From the NCBI GenBank assembly GCA_963921425.1, contig OY992839.1:10147409-10211408 (forward strand): a stretch of 64,000 nt of DNA, written 5' to 3'. This DNA comes from Dryas octopetala (Eukaryota > Streptophyta > Magnoliopsida > Rosales > Rosaceae). This document shows positions 55,301 through 64,000 of this stretch, one piece after another; the stretch's first letter is position 1, and each line of letters starts with the position of its first letter. Position numbers and translations under genes: made by a program. The notes below the pieces were generated by a model. That model worked only from the letters and a program-made list of their open reading frames with translations, did not search any database and was not told the DNA's origin.

Positions 55301-58300
55301 AAATTCCTTTGTAGCTTTGGGACATAAGCGATTCCACCCAAAGTATGCTTCACCCCATTGAACATCTTGATCTTCACCGTTCTAACCCCTATGACGTCAA
55401 CTTTGGACCCGTCAGGCAAAGAGAAAGATCCTCCCTTTGATTCTTGAAACTTTTCAAAATATTCTTTCCTAGAGCATATATGGTGAGTAGAACCCGAATC
55501 CAATATCCAATCACCATGAGAAGAAGTGTTACCTATAGAGACTGTGAGAAGTTCTCCAGATTCATTATAGTCTGCTACCGCTGTAGAGCCATGACCATCC
55601 TTCTTATTCCAAGTCGGACAGTCCTTCTTTATGTGTCCCCACTCTTTGCACTTGTAGCACTGCCAGCCCTTACCACTACCCTTTGATCTAGCCTTGCTAT
55701 CACTAGAACCCTTGGTAGTTTGCCTTCCTCTTTGACCATGAGCAACAAACAAGGAATCTTTATCCTCAACTTTCTTTCTCCTTTCACTAGACAAGAGAGT
55801 TGACTCGACCTCCTCCATCTTCAGTGTATCCTTACCATACAAGAAGATATCCACTATGTTGTCATATGTATCAGGAAGTGAGGTTAGAAGTAAGAGGGCT
55901 CGATCTTCTTCCTCAATCTTTACCCCAACTCTTTCGAGTTGATTTAGCAGTCCTTTGAACACGTTCATATGATCCATGAGATTTGCACCCGCTTCCATCT
56001 TCAGCTTATATATGTCCCGCTTCAGATTCAACTTTGTGGCCATAGACTTCTGAGCTAAATAAAGCTTTTCTAGTTTCTTCCACAATTCCGGGGCAGAATC
56101 TTCATCTATATTGTTGATAATATTATCAGCAATATAAAGCCGAATTGTGCTCACACACCTGCACTCCAAGTCTTCCCAGTCATCATCTGTCATCTTTGCC
56201 GGTTTTCCTTCTTCCTTTCCCTTCAAAGTGCGTGCCACGCCTTGCGAAACTAGGACATCCTTCACTCTCTTTTGCCATAGAGTAAAGTTACCTCTTCCAT
56301 CAAATTGCTCCACCTTAAAAGATGAAACACCACTACTTCCCGCTACCATGACAAACTACCCTCGATCGATAAACACGGAACCACGATCGATGAACACGAA
56401 ACCTGGCTCTGATACCACTTGTTGATGTAGTTTGAGAATTAAATCCTAATTCCCACCGTCACGGCGTACAAGCAATAATTCGATGAAAGATAAATAACAA
56501 ACACAGCCAAGAAAACAGAAAATAATAAACCAACAAGCACACACAATCACACCGAGATTTGTTACGAGGTTCGGCAAAATTCCTGCCTACGTCCCCGGGA
56601 GAGATCTCCGTTCTTTACTATGAGAATAATAAGTATTAAGATTACAATTGGACTAAATCACATAACCCAATCCCCAAATCCCTTGTACACCCTTTCACAA
56701 AGTGTTTCCCAAAACCCTAGATCTCTCACCCAAGATTAATTACCTAATCTTGATCTCACCAATTCTAGATTGTGTGCCTCCCAAGAATCCTAAGGACTTG
56801 CTCACTCTAATCTGATTCTCTCACGTTTTTCTAAGCCCCTAAGGTCCTATTTATAACCATAGGTCTTATATTACAATCCTAGATAAAGTAGGAAGAAAGT
56901 TAACTTTGAGTAGGAAATAAGTTTCCTTTATACACAAGGAAAACCTCAAAACTTGCCCAAAATGAAGTCCAAAACGCACCAGGAATTAATAACCTTCCAA
57001 CACCTATTTGGACTCCTAACTTCATCCTAGAATACCATGGAAATCCCCCATGAACCAGGAAATCTTCAAATGCGAGCCAAATTAACAACAAATCAATGTA
57101 GGACTCAGCATATGCTCATACAACACGCACTAAATGAGGGAGTATATCACATGGTGAATAGAGGACCCTGGTTCTTTGAAATGTCACCAACAATAGCATC
57201 AGTTGAATACATTAGTTTTCCAACATGGGTATAACTAAGCTTATCTCCACGCCCTTCTCTGAGGTTCCACTCCCTCTCTTCTCCCCTTTGTGTGTTTGAA
57301 CTTTGAAATATATACACATAAAACAATCATTGTTACTAAAACTATCATAGCCTTTCATCCAGTCAAAATATCCCCCTAGGTGCTTATAACCCATTATATC
57401 ATATTATTTGTTTTTAGTCAAACTCAAAGAAAAAAAAAATCATGTGTAAACACGTAGTGGGCACTGCAATTACCTTTCTTTGCATAACTACGTTTGGATA
57501 GAACTCTGGAGGCATAGAGTTGCAAAACCTTTTGTAACATAGCCTCAAAACCTGGCTTATCCCCATCTCCTTTTGCCTGAAAATAACTAATAAATACATT
57601 ATTAATTGCATCATATATCAAGATCTCGAGGACTCAAAAATAATAGCATCTAAGAAATCTTGCAAATAGGTTTAACTTAAATTCAGAAGTCTTGTATTGA
57701 TGTTTACAAATTAGCATGCCTAAACCATCAAATAGAAGAGATTGTTCATGACAACAATAATACAGGAATGGAACTACAAATATTTGTGTATATTATCATA
57801 ATTTCATGTTCTAGTAGTATTACTTTGAACTTAAAGCACTATCGAGCTTTGTGCACATATCGTAACACAGACTCTAGTAGCATCACTTTGAACATAAAAG
57901 GGAAGAAGAAATAGAAAGAGATACTGAAGATCAGTTCTTATACAACAAAAGAGATGCAAGAAAAACTCACAATGCAAATTTTTACAGGCTCCAATGGCAA
58001 GGGCAATGTTGAAAACATATTAGTACATGAATTTTACTAGTACAAGTATCTTATGGTTTCAAGAAAAGAATGTTCAGGTAGGTAGCAATACAAGTATACA
58101 AACTTACTTGTCTTAGTTGCGCATTAACTTCTGCGAGAAAACCTTCATCTAGTTGCCCTTCTTGCTCCCTTCGAAATATTTCCTAATGATAAAAAAGGAG
58201 AAAGATTGAATAAACAATATAATGCAACAATTCTCAATTTTTCATTATCAATTTGTTATGGGTGGAGAGGCTCTGAATTTAATGTATTAAAATAAGGCTT

Positions 58301-59195
58301 AGAATACATGGGATTTTTTATATTCGCAGCGAGCCCCCTCACGTGTGGTCGGGTTGAGCCAAATATATGGATAACTATATTGGGTGATGTGGAGCACACA
58401 GGGCCAACTTGGGCCTGGCACATGGATGAATTGTCAGTTTCAATACCATGTTAAAGTTGGACCATATTACCCAAAAGTCCAAAACAAATTGGCTACAGGT
58501 GAAGAGTGCTAGGGTTTTATATATTGAAATGCAAGGCTTAGAAATCAAATGTGAGATTTTATATTCTCAGATTAATGAAACTTGATTCACAAACTAAATC
58601 AATGGCTCACCAAAACCAATTTAAGAAAAGCACAAGATGAATTTAAAGAAGCAGAAATGCTTAACGCCAAAGACTACTTTATTTCTCTCAACTACATGAT
58701 ATTAGATTCCATCTTTTTGCATAGACAGAAGTGTTAACATCTATAAAAGCATTGTCAAACCAAACCCGTAATGCAGGAGAAAGACCTATAATTAAAGGCC
58801 AGGAAAAAAAAAAAGGTTTTAATTATTTGTGAGAGGGTGGCTGAAGCCAAAAATGAAAGGAGAGGTTGATAAAGAACTTTACTCCAAGGGGAGTGCACAA
58901 AAGTATGTAATTAAAATTCTCTTCGAACCCAATTGCATACATTCAACAATGCAGTAAACTCAAACAAGAAAGAAAAATAAAAAGGGCTCACTTTCTCCAT
59001 TAACTGAAGAGCCTCAGGATCTGTAGGAGGCCATCGAATTTCTTCTACTTCATCAACTACAGGTTTCAGAATTCCCTTGAGGACATCAGTAGATGAATCT
59101 ATCTTTTGCTGCAGGAAAAAGAAGAAAAAAGAAAGAAAACAAATAAAAACTTATATTGTATATGAAACACTCAGAAATATCATTTAACAATCCAC

Positions 59196-59237
<42 letters not shown>

Positions 59238-61846
59238 CATTGGTCTTATGAACAAGGCGGTCCACTATGCTCATTACAGACATAGCCAATTCCTCATAAT
59301 CTTTCTGAAAGAATGCAAAAGATTAAGCCTTCTTACACAAAGCTTGAACTGGAAATAGGCTAACACATAATTAGAATTAACCAAGTTGAAAACCATGCTT
59401 TATCATCCTCTGATTTGCAGGTATCAGTTCTTGCTGCAAGCCGTATCCAAAAGCTCTCGTTAAAAGCCAAGACATTTTCAACAACAAGCTTCTGAAGCTG
59501 CTCAAAAAGCATAACCAGCAATGAGAATTCCATTGATAATTTACATGCAGAAATCAATGAAGGTGCATTTGAGCCTCAAGTAAAAACCATTGATTATCAA
59601 CCTATATAACCCAAAACCCTCCCTTACTCCATGCACTCCATAAGATTGACCAGTTTTATGTCATGATGCATAAAACTGGAAACTCTGTGCAAAGAATTTC
59701 AAAGGATATTTCAAAATATTTTAGTATTCATGGGGTTAACTTTTTGGTAGGCACTTCCAAAAACAACTAAAAGAATTGCCCTTGTGACCATATCTCATGA
59801 ATCTTCAAAAATTCAAACTACAAAAAGTGCTCTTACAACTGCTAGGATGCTATTTGTCTTTAAAATAACACTATTAATTAGTCTTTCAAAATTTCAATAA
59901 AGCAATATTCTAACAACTTATATATTTTCCTTAAGATAACAATGCTAATTTATAGTCTCACTACCACAAAAATAGGAGAATGGCGAGTAAAGAAATCCAT
60001 ATTTAGTTTAATAATTAGCTAAAAAATAAATATTAGATTGAAGCAAAGTGAAAAGTACATATGTACTTACTTCAAATGGATTTGCATCCCTCAGTTTGTC
60101 TATCAGCCTATCCACTTCTACAGTCTTTTTGAATGCTTCCTCAGCATCTTGATTGACTGCACAGATCAAAGTTCTCCTGTATTATTAGATTGAAACAAGC
60201 AATTTTACTATTGACAGCTCCATCAACCAGATTCAAGAATAGTGGAACCATAAAAACGAAACAGAACATTTCAGCTTAAGGATGCACCAAAAAAAAAAAA
60301 AAAATAACAATGACTATAGCAATTGACTTTCCAACAGCAAACCAGCAATGTACGACATAACATTTAAAAAATATATATATACCCAAACAACTAGAAAGTA
60401 GAGTCATTTCTAACTAACCAAATGACAATTCTTGTTTTCCTTTTTTAAGAAAAGAACCAATTATTTTTTCTGGTTGATACAAAAGAACCAATTTTTATGA
60501 CTATAGTAATCAACTATTAACTAACCGAATGATAATTCTAGGATTTTTTTTTTCTTAAAAAAAGAAGAAGACTTCGGACCAACATTGACCAACAGTAGAA
60601 GAGTAGGAAGGTGAGAAATTATCTGTAAGCTCCTTCCTTGAAGACTGCCATTACCACCTAGCTAGTGAGCCCCTCAACCAATGTCACTATTTTGTTTAGT
60701 GAATTCATTCTTAAGATCTTTTTCCCATCAATTGTTGTCTTCCTTATATTTGCCATATAGCTAATGTCTTGTCCCAAATGCGGCACATTGAGAAAATAAA
60801 ATATCCCTTGGATAGTATATGAGATCTTAGGCACCATTCTCTTACAAGTCGGTTTTACATTCGTATCAAAACATGTTTCCTATAGACTAAATTAAGAAAA
60901 TAGTGGTAAGTGATGGGTAAGTGAAAGTTGTTAGAATATAAAACAATTGTTGACCCACATCCTAAAAGCTTAAACTTTTGAGATTTAGTGGTTGCCTAAC
61001 ATGGTATTAGAATGTGGGTTTGTAGGATGTCCAGTGTTTAAAACCTCCAATCTATATTAACCACTTCTTAGTTAGTGTGCAAGGTGTTCGGTGAGGCTGC
61101 ACCTATACGTTTCAGCTACCTCAAAGAGAGGAAAGGGCTACCATTAGGCTATCGAGCCAGAATTGACAAAGTTGGCCGAGGACATCAAGCACCAAAGTGT
61201 GATGGGTTGTTATCTTCCAAATGTCCCACATTGAAAATATAGAATATTTTAGGATAGTATATGAGTTATTGGCCACCCAAGCCAGTTTTGCAAGGATAAA
61301 TTCTACCGATGGCCACCATGACACATAATTTGTCAAGTCAAATATTATTTTGAGTAATAATATGATCAAATATGTATGGAATGATGAAAAAATAACAAAT
61401 ACCTCCTCTTCCAACCCATCAAATTAGTAGAACCGAGCGGCTTGGGCTTCCACCTTCCGGAAAACATAACATCCCATTTCTTGAGCAATGAAATTCTTAA
61501 CCCAAAGCAATAACATACCTATTCAAAATACCAGGAAAGAAAGAAAAAACCCACAAACTGTCATCAATTTAATTGAAAATCTATCCAAAAAAACACCAAC
61601 TATAAATCAAAAGCCTTCAACATTTTGCTCCCGTTTGTTTTCTGCTCTACATTTTCTCAAAGCTTCATTTGCATGCATACATACATACATACATGTCCAG
61701 TTGATGATTATGAACCCCAAAAAAAAAAACCAAAGAACAATTGGTAAAAGAAGTACCTGGTGGCGGCGAGAAGGTGAAGAGGAGCACGGAGGAGGTTGTA
61801 CGGACAGAGGCGTGGTGGGCATGAATAAGAAGGAGGAGGAGGCCAT
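49353..61846 (-). CDS. Probable plastid-targeted conserved plant protein, function unknown
   Basis: Eleven exons give 333 aa: 61757-61846, 61403-61479, 60071-60176, 59399-59497, 59239-59304, 58992-59108, 58108-58182, 57474-57576, 50922-50969, 49557-49678, 49353-49451. The first 30 residues (MASSSFLFMPTTPLSVQPPP, then CSSSPSRRH) look like a chloroplast transit peptide. Later exons carry well-ordered, charged helical sequence: TLICAVNQDAEEAFKK, NESFWIRLAARTDTC, DVLKGILKPVVDE, EWNKLLINGLTIGKG, EYLNGIQSRAEQIVQVLEG. I recognise it as conserved in plants but cannot give a function. Exon 2 is the weakest (KWDVMFSGRWKPKPLG), with a poor acceptor. The exon 4 donor appears to be GC. The 6.5-kb intron 8 carries the Copia tandem. 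A start at 61906 is also in frame. Confidence 0.75.
50847..50906. repeat. Perfect 30-bp tandem duplication beside exon 9 of gene 6
   Basis: Two identical 30-bp units (each starting taatttagtagtgatatttt) at 50847-50876 and 50877-50906. They lie 16 bases past the exon 9 donor in the transcript sense. Confidence 0.9.
51472..51943 (-). mobile_element. TRIM-like miniature LTR element, target of the Copia insertion
   Basis: Two diverged 168-169 bp terminal repeats, 51472-51639 (TGTCACGAC...ATATCACA) and 51775-51943 (TGTCACAAC...ATATCACA), enclose 135 bp. On minus, ATGGCATCAAAGC next to the right repeat resembles a tRNA-Met primer site, and GAGTGGAGGAGA precedes the left repeat like a polypurine tract. 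Another primer-like word (gctctgatatta, 51457) left of the first repeat suggests a further element copy there. The last 61 bp of the right repeat recur at 57091-57151, because the Copia element landed inside it at 51883. Confidence 0.6.
51883..52015. repeat. Left copy of the 133-bp duplicated target DNA
   Basis: Identical, base for base by eye, to 57091-57223. It starts aatcaatgtaggactcag and ends gttttccaa. It abuts a truncated LTR at a shared caa. Confidence 0.95.
52016..52569 (-). repeat. LTR1, lacking its first 117 bp (plus-strand sense)
   Basis: Aligns without length change to 54279-54832 of LTR2. The missing part corresponds to 54162-54278. Confidence 0.92.
52725..54089 (-). CDS. Copia gag-protease polyprotein, copy 1 (454 aa)
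   Basis: An intact open frame. Residues about 10-200 are the Copia capsid-type gag (FDGRGNFTLWQKRVKDVL, then LTSLPDTYDNIV). Residues 232-245 form the CCHC zinc knuckle CYKCKEWGHIKKDC. Residues 282-295 hold the protease active site WILDSGSTHHIC (Asp285-Ser-Gly). A GAG-pre-integrase-like stretch follows (LISLSRLDSKGYL, GGLYRLIG). The frame then stops, with no integrase or reverse transcriptase. The product could build virus-like particles and process itself, but copying would need enzymes from another element. Confidence 0.9.
   Translation of the reverse strand: MAAGSSGVSSFKVEQFDGRGNFTLWQKRVKDVLVSQGLARALKGKEVGKPAKMTDDDWEDLECRCVSTIRLYIADNIINNIDEDSAPELWKKLEKLYLAQKSMATKLNLKRDIYKLKMEAGANLMDHMNVFKGLLNQLERVGVKIEEEDRALLLLTSLPDTYDNIVDIFLYGKDTLKMEEVESTLLSSERRKKVEDKDSLFVAHGQRGRQTTKGSSDNSKARSKGSGKGWQCYKCKEWGHIKKDCPTWNKKDGHGSTAVADYNESGELLTVSIGNTSSHGDWILDSGSTHHICSRKEYFEKFQESKGGSFSLPDGSKVDVMGVGTVKIKMFNGVEHTLGGVAYVPKLQRNLISLSRLDSKGYLVLIASGVMKITHGSMVLMKGEKCGGLYRLIGTQTSMVGWKRNAQEIKRLRKVSFAGTAETVVTCFQGSNDGEKGDPTGGGGESRPLFGANR
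54162..54832 (-). repeat. LTR2, shared between the two internal regions
   Basis: 671 bp, TGTTG...CAACA. Closer to LTR3 than to LTR1 at the few differences noted (for example CAATCCCC against CAATTCCC, and TCTCACGTTTTT against TCTCTCATTTTT). Confidence 0.92.
54988..56349 (-). CDS. Copia gag-protease polyprotein, copy 2 (453 aa)
   Basis: Near-identical to the copy at 52725-54089. Differences by eye: one codon missing (DNSK becomes DSK before the zinc knuckle), Val for Ala at residue 2, and about ten substitutions. Same CCHC knuckle and DSG protease site, same lack of integrase and reverse transcriptase. Both copies being open, with an in-frame indel, suggests recent origin. Confidence 0.9.
   Translation of the reverse strand: MVAGSSGVSSFKVEQFDGRGNFTLWQKRVKDVLVSQGVARTLKGKEEGKPAKMTDDDWEDLECRCVSTIRLYIADNIINNIDEDSAPELWKKLEKLYLAQKSMATKLNLKRDIYKLKMEAGANLMDHMNVFKGLLNQLERVGVKIEEEDRALLLLTSLPDTYDNIVDIFLYGKDTLKMEEVESTLLSSERRKKVEDKDSLFVAHGQRGRQTTKGSSDSKARSKGSGKGWQCYKCKEWGHIKKDCPTWNKKDGHGSTAVADYNESGELLTVSIGNTSSHGDWILDSGSTHHICSRKEYFEKFQESKGGSFSLPDGSKVDVIGVRTVKIKMFNGVKHTLGGIAYVPKLQRNLISLSRLDSKGYLVLIAGGVMKITHGSMVLMKGEKCGGLYRLIGTQTSMVGWKRNAQEIKRLRKVSFAGTAETVVTCFQGSNDGEKRDPTGGGGESRPLFGANL
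56420..57090 (-). repeat. LTR3 (5' LTR of the Copia tandem in its own sense)
   Basis: 671 bp, full length, next to the primer-binding site at 56405-56417. Followed directly by the second copy of the target DNA. Confidence 0.92.
57091..57223. repeat. Right copy of the 133-bp duplicated target DNA
   Basis: Starts aatca, the probable 5-bp target duplication, directly after LTR3. Continues past the duplicated part as catgggtataac, the true downstream flank. Confidence 0.95.
58254..58570 (-). mobile_element. TRIM-like remnant in intron 6 of gene 6
   Basis: Two diverged direct repeats end with AAGGCTTAGAA...TTTTATATTC.CAG (58254-58330 and 58449-58570), both starting TGTTA. The word caatacca at 58441-58448 sits directly left of the right repeat and is the reverse of a TGGTATTG primer-type site. 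The internal part is about 115 bp. The left repeat is shortened. Confidence 0.4.
59201..59235. repeat. (AG)n microsatellite at the exon 5 donor of gene 6
   Basis: About 17 AG units on plus. On the transcript it is (CU)n starting only four bases after the splice donor of exon 5 (59239-59304). Confidence 0.9.
60765..61300 (+). mobile_element. TRIM-like element in intron 2 of gene 6
   Basis: First terminal repeat about 60765-61001 (TGTCTTGTCCCAAATG ... GGTTGCCTAACA). It is followed at 61002 by TGGTATTAGA, a primer-site variant. The purine-rich AAGTGTGATGGG precedes a second repeat from 61208 (TGTTATCTTCCAAATGTCCC). Both repeats share CACATTGA.AAAATA and GGATAGTATATGAG. The second is truncated around 61300. 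About 200 bp lie between them, with no coding capacity. The wording CACATCCTAAAAGCTTAAAC is common in plant TRIM-type repeats. Confidence 0.6.
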
Positions 61847-61906
61847 TGGAGGGAAGAAGGTTGTACGGACAGTGGCGGGAGAGAGAGGCCGCTTATGACC
61901 GTTCAA

Positions 61907-62270
61907 GTTTTCTACAAGATTTTTCTAATTTTCGTAAATTTTATTTATTTTTGGTACATATTATTCTAATTTTCCTTCTTTTATCGCCTGGAGGGGGATG
62001 GATAACGTCTGGTGGATGAGAGAGGCTTTGGGCCTAGACCACAAAAGAATTCTTATGGGCCCTCAAAAAGTCCAGTTTTGCAATAGGGCCATATAAAACC
62101 ATGAACTTCCTTGAATCGTTTCCATCTATGTCCAAAAAGTATCCAGGGTTGCCATATACACACCCTTATTTGTCTCACCTCACACTTTTTTCTCACTACA
62201 CACTTATCTTACTTTAATTTTTAAATAATTTTTCTCTACACACTCTCACATTTATGAAAATATTCGCACT
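61907..62270. other. Upstream region of gene 6 and start of TE-like DNA
   Basis: 61907-62000 should be 5' UTR or promoter of gene 6. From about 62150 the text (ACACACCCTTATTTGTCTCACC, ACTACACACTTATC) resembles the subterminal parts of the TIR elements at 6230-8801. Confidence 0.35.
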
Positions 62271-62830
62271 TTTTTTTTTAAAAAAAAAGAGAATTTTTAA
62301 ATAAAAAAAATGAAACCCCATCCCACAAGCCTTATCCCAGCAAGGGTTGGCCTCCACCCATCATGCCGCCGTCCACATCACCGGAGGCGGCTGGACCCAC
62401 ACCGCCGACACATCTCCTGCCATTATCTCTATTTCCCTCTTCTCTTTCTCTATTCCCTTCCTCTCTCCCTCTCTCCCTCTCTCTCTCTTTGCAGTTCGCA
62501 CCACCCCTATCAGACATAAAAGGAGGCTAATGACCTTGCCTGTCTCCAGATTGGTGGTCACTTACTTCCGATCTAGAGAGGCCTCATTTTCCATTGGGCA
62601 GAGGGAGTGCGAAGAGAAATTAAGGAGTAAGGAGGAAGGAAAGAGAGAGAAAGAGAAAGAGAAAGAGAAGAGGGAAAAAGAAAGAGAAAGAGAAAGGGAA
62701 AGGGAAAGAGAAAGAGGGAAAGAGAGAGACGGAGGAGGAGAAGCGTCGGTCGTCGACGGTGTGGGGTCTGGCCGCCGGTGATGAGATCAGTGGTCGGGTG
62801 GCAGAGGCTTGGTTTCAAGCTTTTCTTCAT
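62271..62830. other. GC-rich and CT/GA-rich cargo-like block 1
   Basis: GC-rich at 62330-62410, CT-rich at 62430-62490, GA-rich at 62640-62725. Open frames on both strands are low-complexity. Composition resembles the interiors of the TIR elements at 6230 and 7777. No gene is supported. Confidence 0.4.
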
Positions 62831-62838
62831 TTTTTTTA

Positions 62839-63060
62839 GGGAAAAATTTTCAAACAGGACACCTACTTTTGGATCAATCTTAGTTTAGGACACCACTTTG
62901 GGTTTGTCTTAGTGTAGGACACATATTTACAATTTGTATTTTTGTGGAACAAACCGTCACCTCCGTCAAGAATTCCGTTAAAAATAGACATGTGCCACGC
63001 ACATGACCTATTTTCAAGGGACAAAATGGACAATTCACCATAATATATTAAAATAATTAA
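62839..63060. mobile_element. Possible left end of a TIR element running towards the window edge
   Basis: AAAAATTTTCAAACAGGACACC followed by TAGGACACC/ATTTAGGACACAT repeats and CCGTCAAGAATTCCGTTAAAAA resembles ends of plant Mutator-type non-autonomous elements (compare CCGTTAAGTCTG in the MITE at 4462). The other end was not found before 64000. Confidence 0.3.
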
Positions 63061-64000
63061 AAATAAAACTAAAACAAAAAAGAAAGAAGAACAAGATGGC
63101 AGCGCACCCCTTCTCCACCCAGCCCCAACTCACCTCCGGTGGCCATACTTGGCGGCAGTGACCCCACCATCCCCCCTCTCTATCTCACTCTCTCTCTCCC
63201 TCCATTTCTCTATTCCTCTCTTTGTCTCTTTTTCTCTGCAGATCGCACCCTCCTTTTTCTCTCTCTATTTCTCTGCACATCGCCCCAACCACCTCTAGCG
63301 GTGGCCTTACCCACCGGCGACGACTCACCCTCCCCCCTCTCTCTCTTTCTCTCTTCATCTCTCCCTGTATTTCTCTCTTCCTCTCTTCCTCTCTCTGTCT
63401 CTTTTTCTCTCTCTATTTCTCTGTCTCTCTCAAGGTTTTCTAAGAGATTGATGAAATTTCAATGTATATAAATTTATTTATGAAATTTCCAAGAATTATA
63501 ATTAGATCTGAACCTCAATTTGCTTTCCACGCATCCCAAATGGAGCAATCTTTATCTCTTCGAAATCTACAGAAACTATCAAGATTGATTCCTCTTAATC
63601 ATACTCAGCACCCCTTGTCTGATACGGAAATGCCATATTCTAGCCAAAAGAAAAACATTGAAGTCTTCAGGCATTGACATTTGACGCTCTCTAGGTAAGT
63701 AAAAAATATTCACAAATTAAAAGAAAATTTTGAGACTTTGAGTCTACATCTTTGAGCAAACATGGATAGGAATGATAGAGAGAGGATTAGATAAAGAGAA
63801 TAGCAAGTGGACTTTGCTCTTTTCTTTCTTTAGACTTGCAGTAAGGGTGAAGGTGTGAAGGATGCGCAATTGCGCATCGAGTAGCAGAGGGATAGAGAGA
63901 GAGACAGAGGGATAAAGAGAGAGAATTAAAGAGAGAGGAAGAGAGAAATAGAGGGAGAGATGGGGAGAGAGAGAGAGAGAGAGAAGAGAGGGTGGGTCGT
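63061..64000. other. GC-rich and CT/GA-rich cargo-like block 2
   Basis: CT-rich at 63170-63440 with the phrase TTCTCTGCAGATCGCACC repeated in variants (63232, 63270; compare 62480). GA-rich at 63890-64000. A perfect 18-bp palindrome lies at 63861-63878. No gene is supported. Confidence 0.4.

Larger units (their letters stand above)
52016..57090 (-). mobile_element. Tandem non-autonomous Copia element: LTR-internal-LTR-internal-LTR
   Basis: Order on plus: truncated LTR1 (52016-52569, 554 bp), internal 1 (52570-54161), full LTR2 (54162-54832, 671 bp), internal 2 (54833-56419), full LTR3 (56420-57090, 671 bp). LTRs begin TGTTGATG and end TTAACAACA. On minus, TGGTATCAGAGCC (56405-56417, and again 54145-54157) is the initiator-Met tRNA primer site, and CAAGGTGGAGA next to LTR1 and LTR2 is the polypurine tract. 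Each internal region is only about 1.6 kb and encodes gag plus protease but no integrase, reverse transcriptase or RNase H. It is therefore mobile only with help from a full element. It lies in intron 8 of gene 6, in the same orientation. Confidence 0.9.

Noticed and set aside
62347-62830. Frames of 85-144 codons on both strands
   Set aside because: CT/GA low complexity; no start context, splice pattern or family resemblance.

Overview
The window reads as nuclear DNA of a eudicot plant, probably woody. The genes are split by many AT-rich introns with plant splice sites, the intergenic DNA is full of LTR, TRIM, MITE and SINE-type elements, and every recognisable protein is of plant type. I cannot name the species. 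No bacterial, organellar or viral gene cluster is seen.

Six protein-coding genes are supported. (1) An RD19-type papain-like cysteine protease on + (9533-11910, 4 exons, 372 aa). (2) A V-type proton ATPase subunit a on - (13808-27925, 18 exons, 812 aa). (3) The replicative helicase subunit MCM4 on - (29336-34772, 18 exons, 836 aa), with two E2F-like sites upstream. (4) A short SHI-related (SRS3-like) zinc-finger transcription factor on + (41435-42523, 2 exons, 217 aa). (5) An intronless acidic protein of unknown function with a poly-Asp tract on - (47480-48085, 201 aa). (6) A probably plastid-targeted protein of unknown function on - (49353-61846, 11 exons, 333 aa). Exon joins were worked out by hand and every reading frame closes.

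Layout: 1-9250 is mobile DNA: a SINE, a palindromic minisatellite, a 1,990-bp solo LTR, a Mutator-type MITE, a TRIM, and two related TIR elements, the second carrying a hairpin. 9260-34900 holds the protease, the V-ATPase subunit and MCM4. 35040-41400 and 42524-47450 are AT-rich intergenic DNA around the SRS gene. 47480-61846 holds genes 5 and 6. The introns of gene 6 carry three TRIM-like elements and a tandem, gag-protease-only Copia element made of three LTRs and two internal regions. 61900-64000 is CT/GA-rich mobile-type DNA.

Functionally, the V-ATPase subunit acidifies the vacuole and the RD19-type protease works in acidic lytic compartments. From memory, Arabidopsis keeps VHA-a2/a3 next to RD19-like genes and SRS3, so genes 1, 2 and 4 look like an old collinear block with MCM4 inside it. 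The most unusual structure is the Copia tandem: a 133-bp piece of target DNA is present, identical, on both sides, and the left LTR is truncated at a 3-base microhomology. This suggests a microhomology-mediated crossover between an empty and an occupied allele, or a haplotype-merging assembly error.
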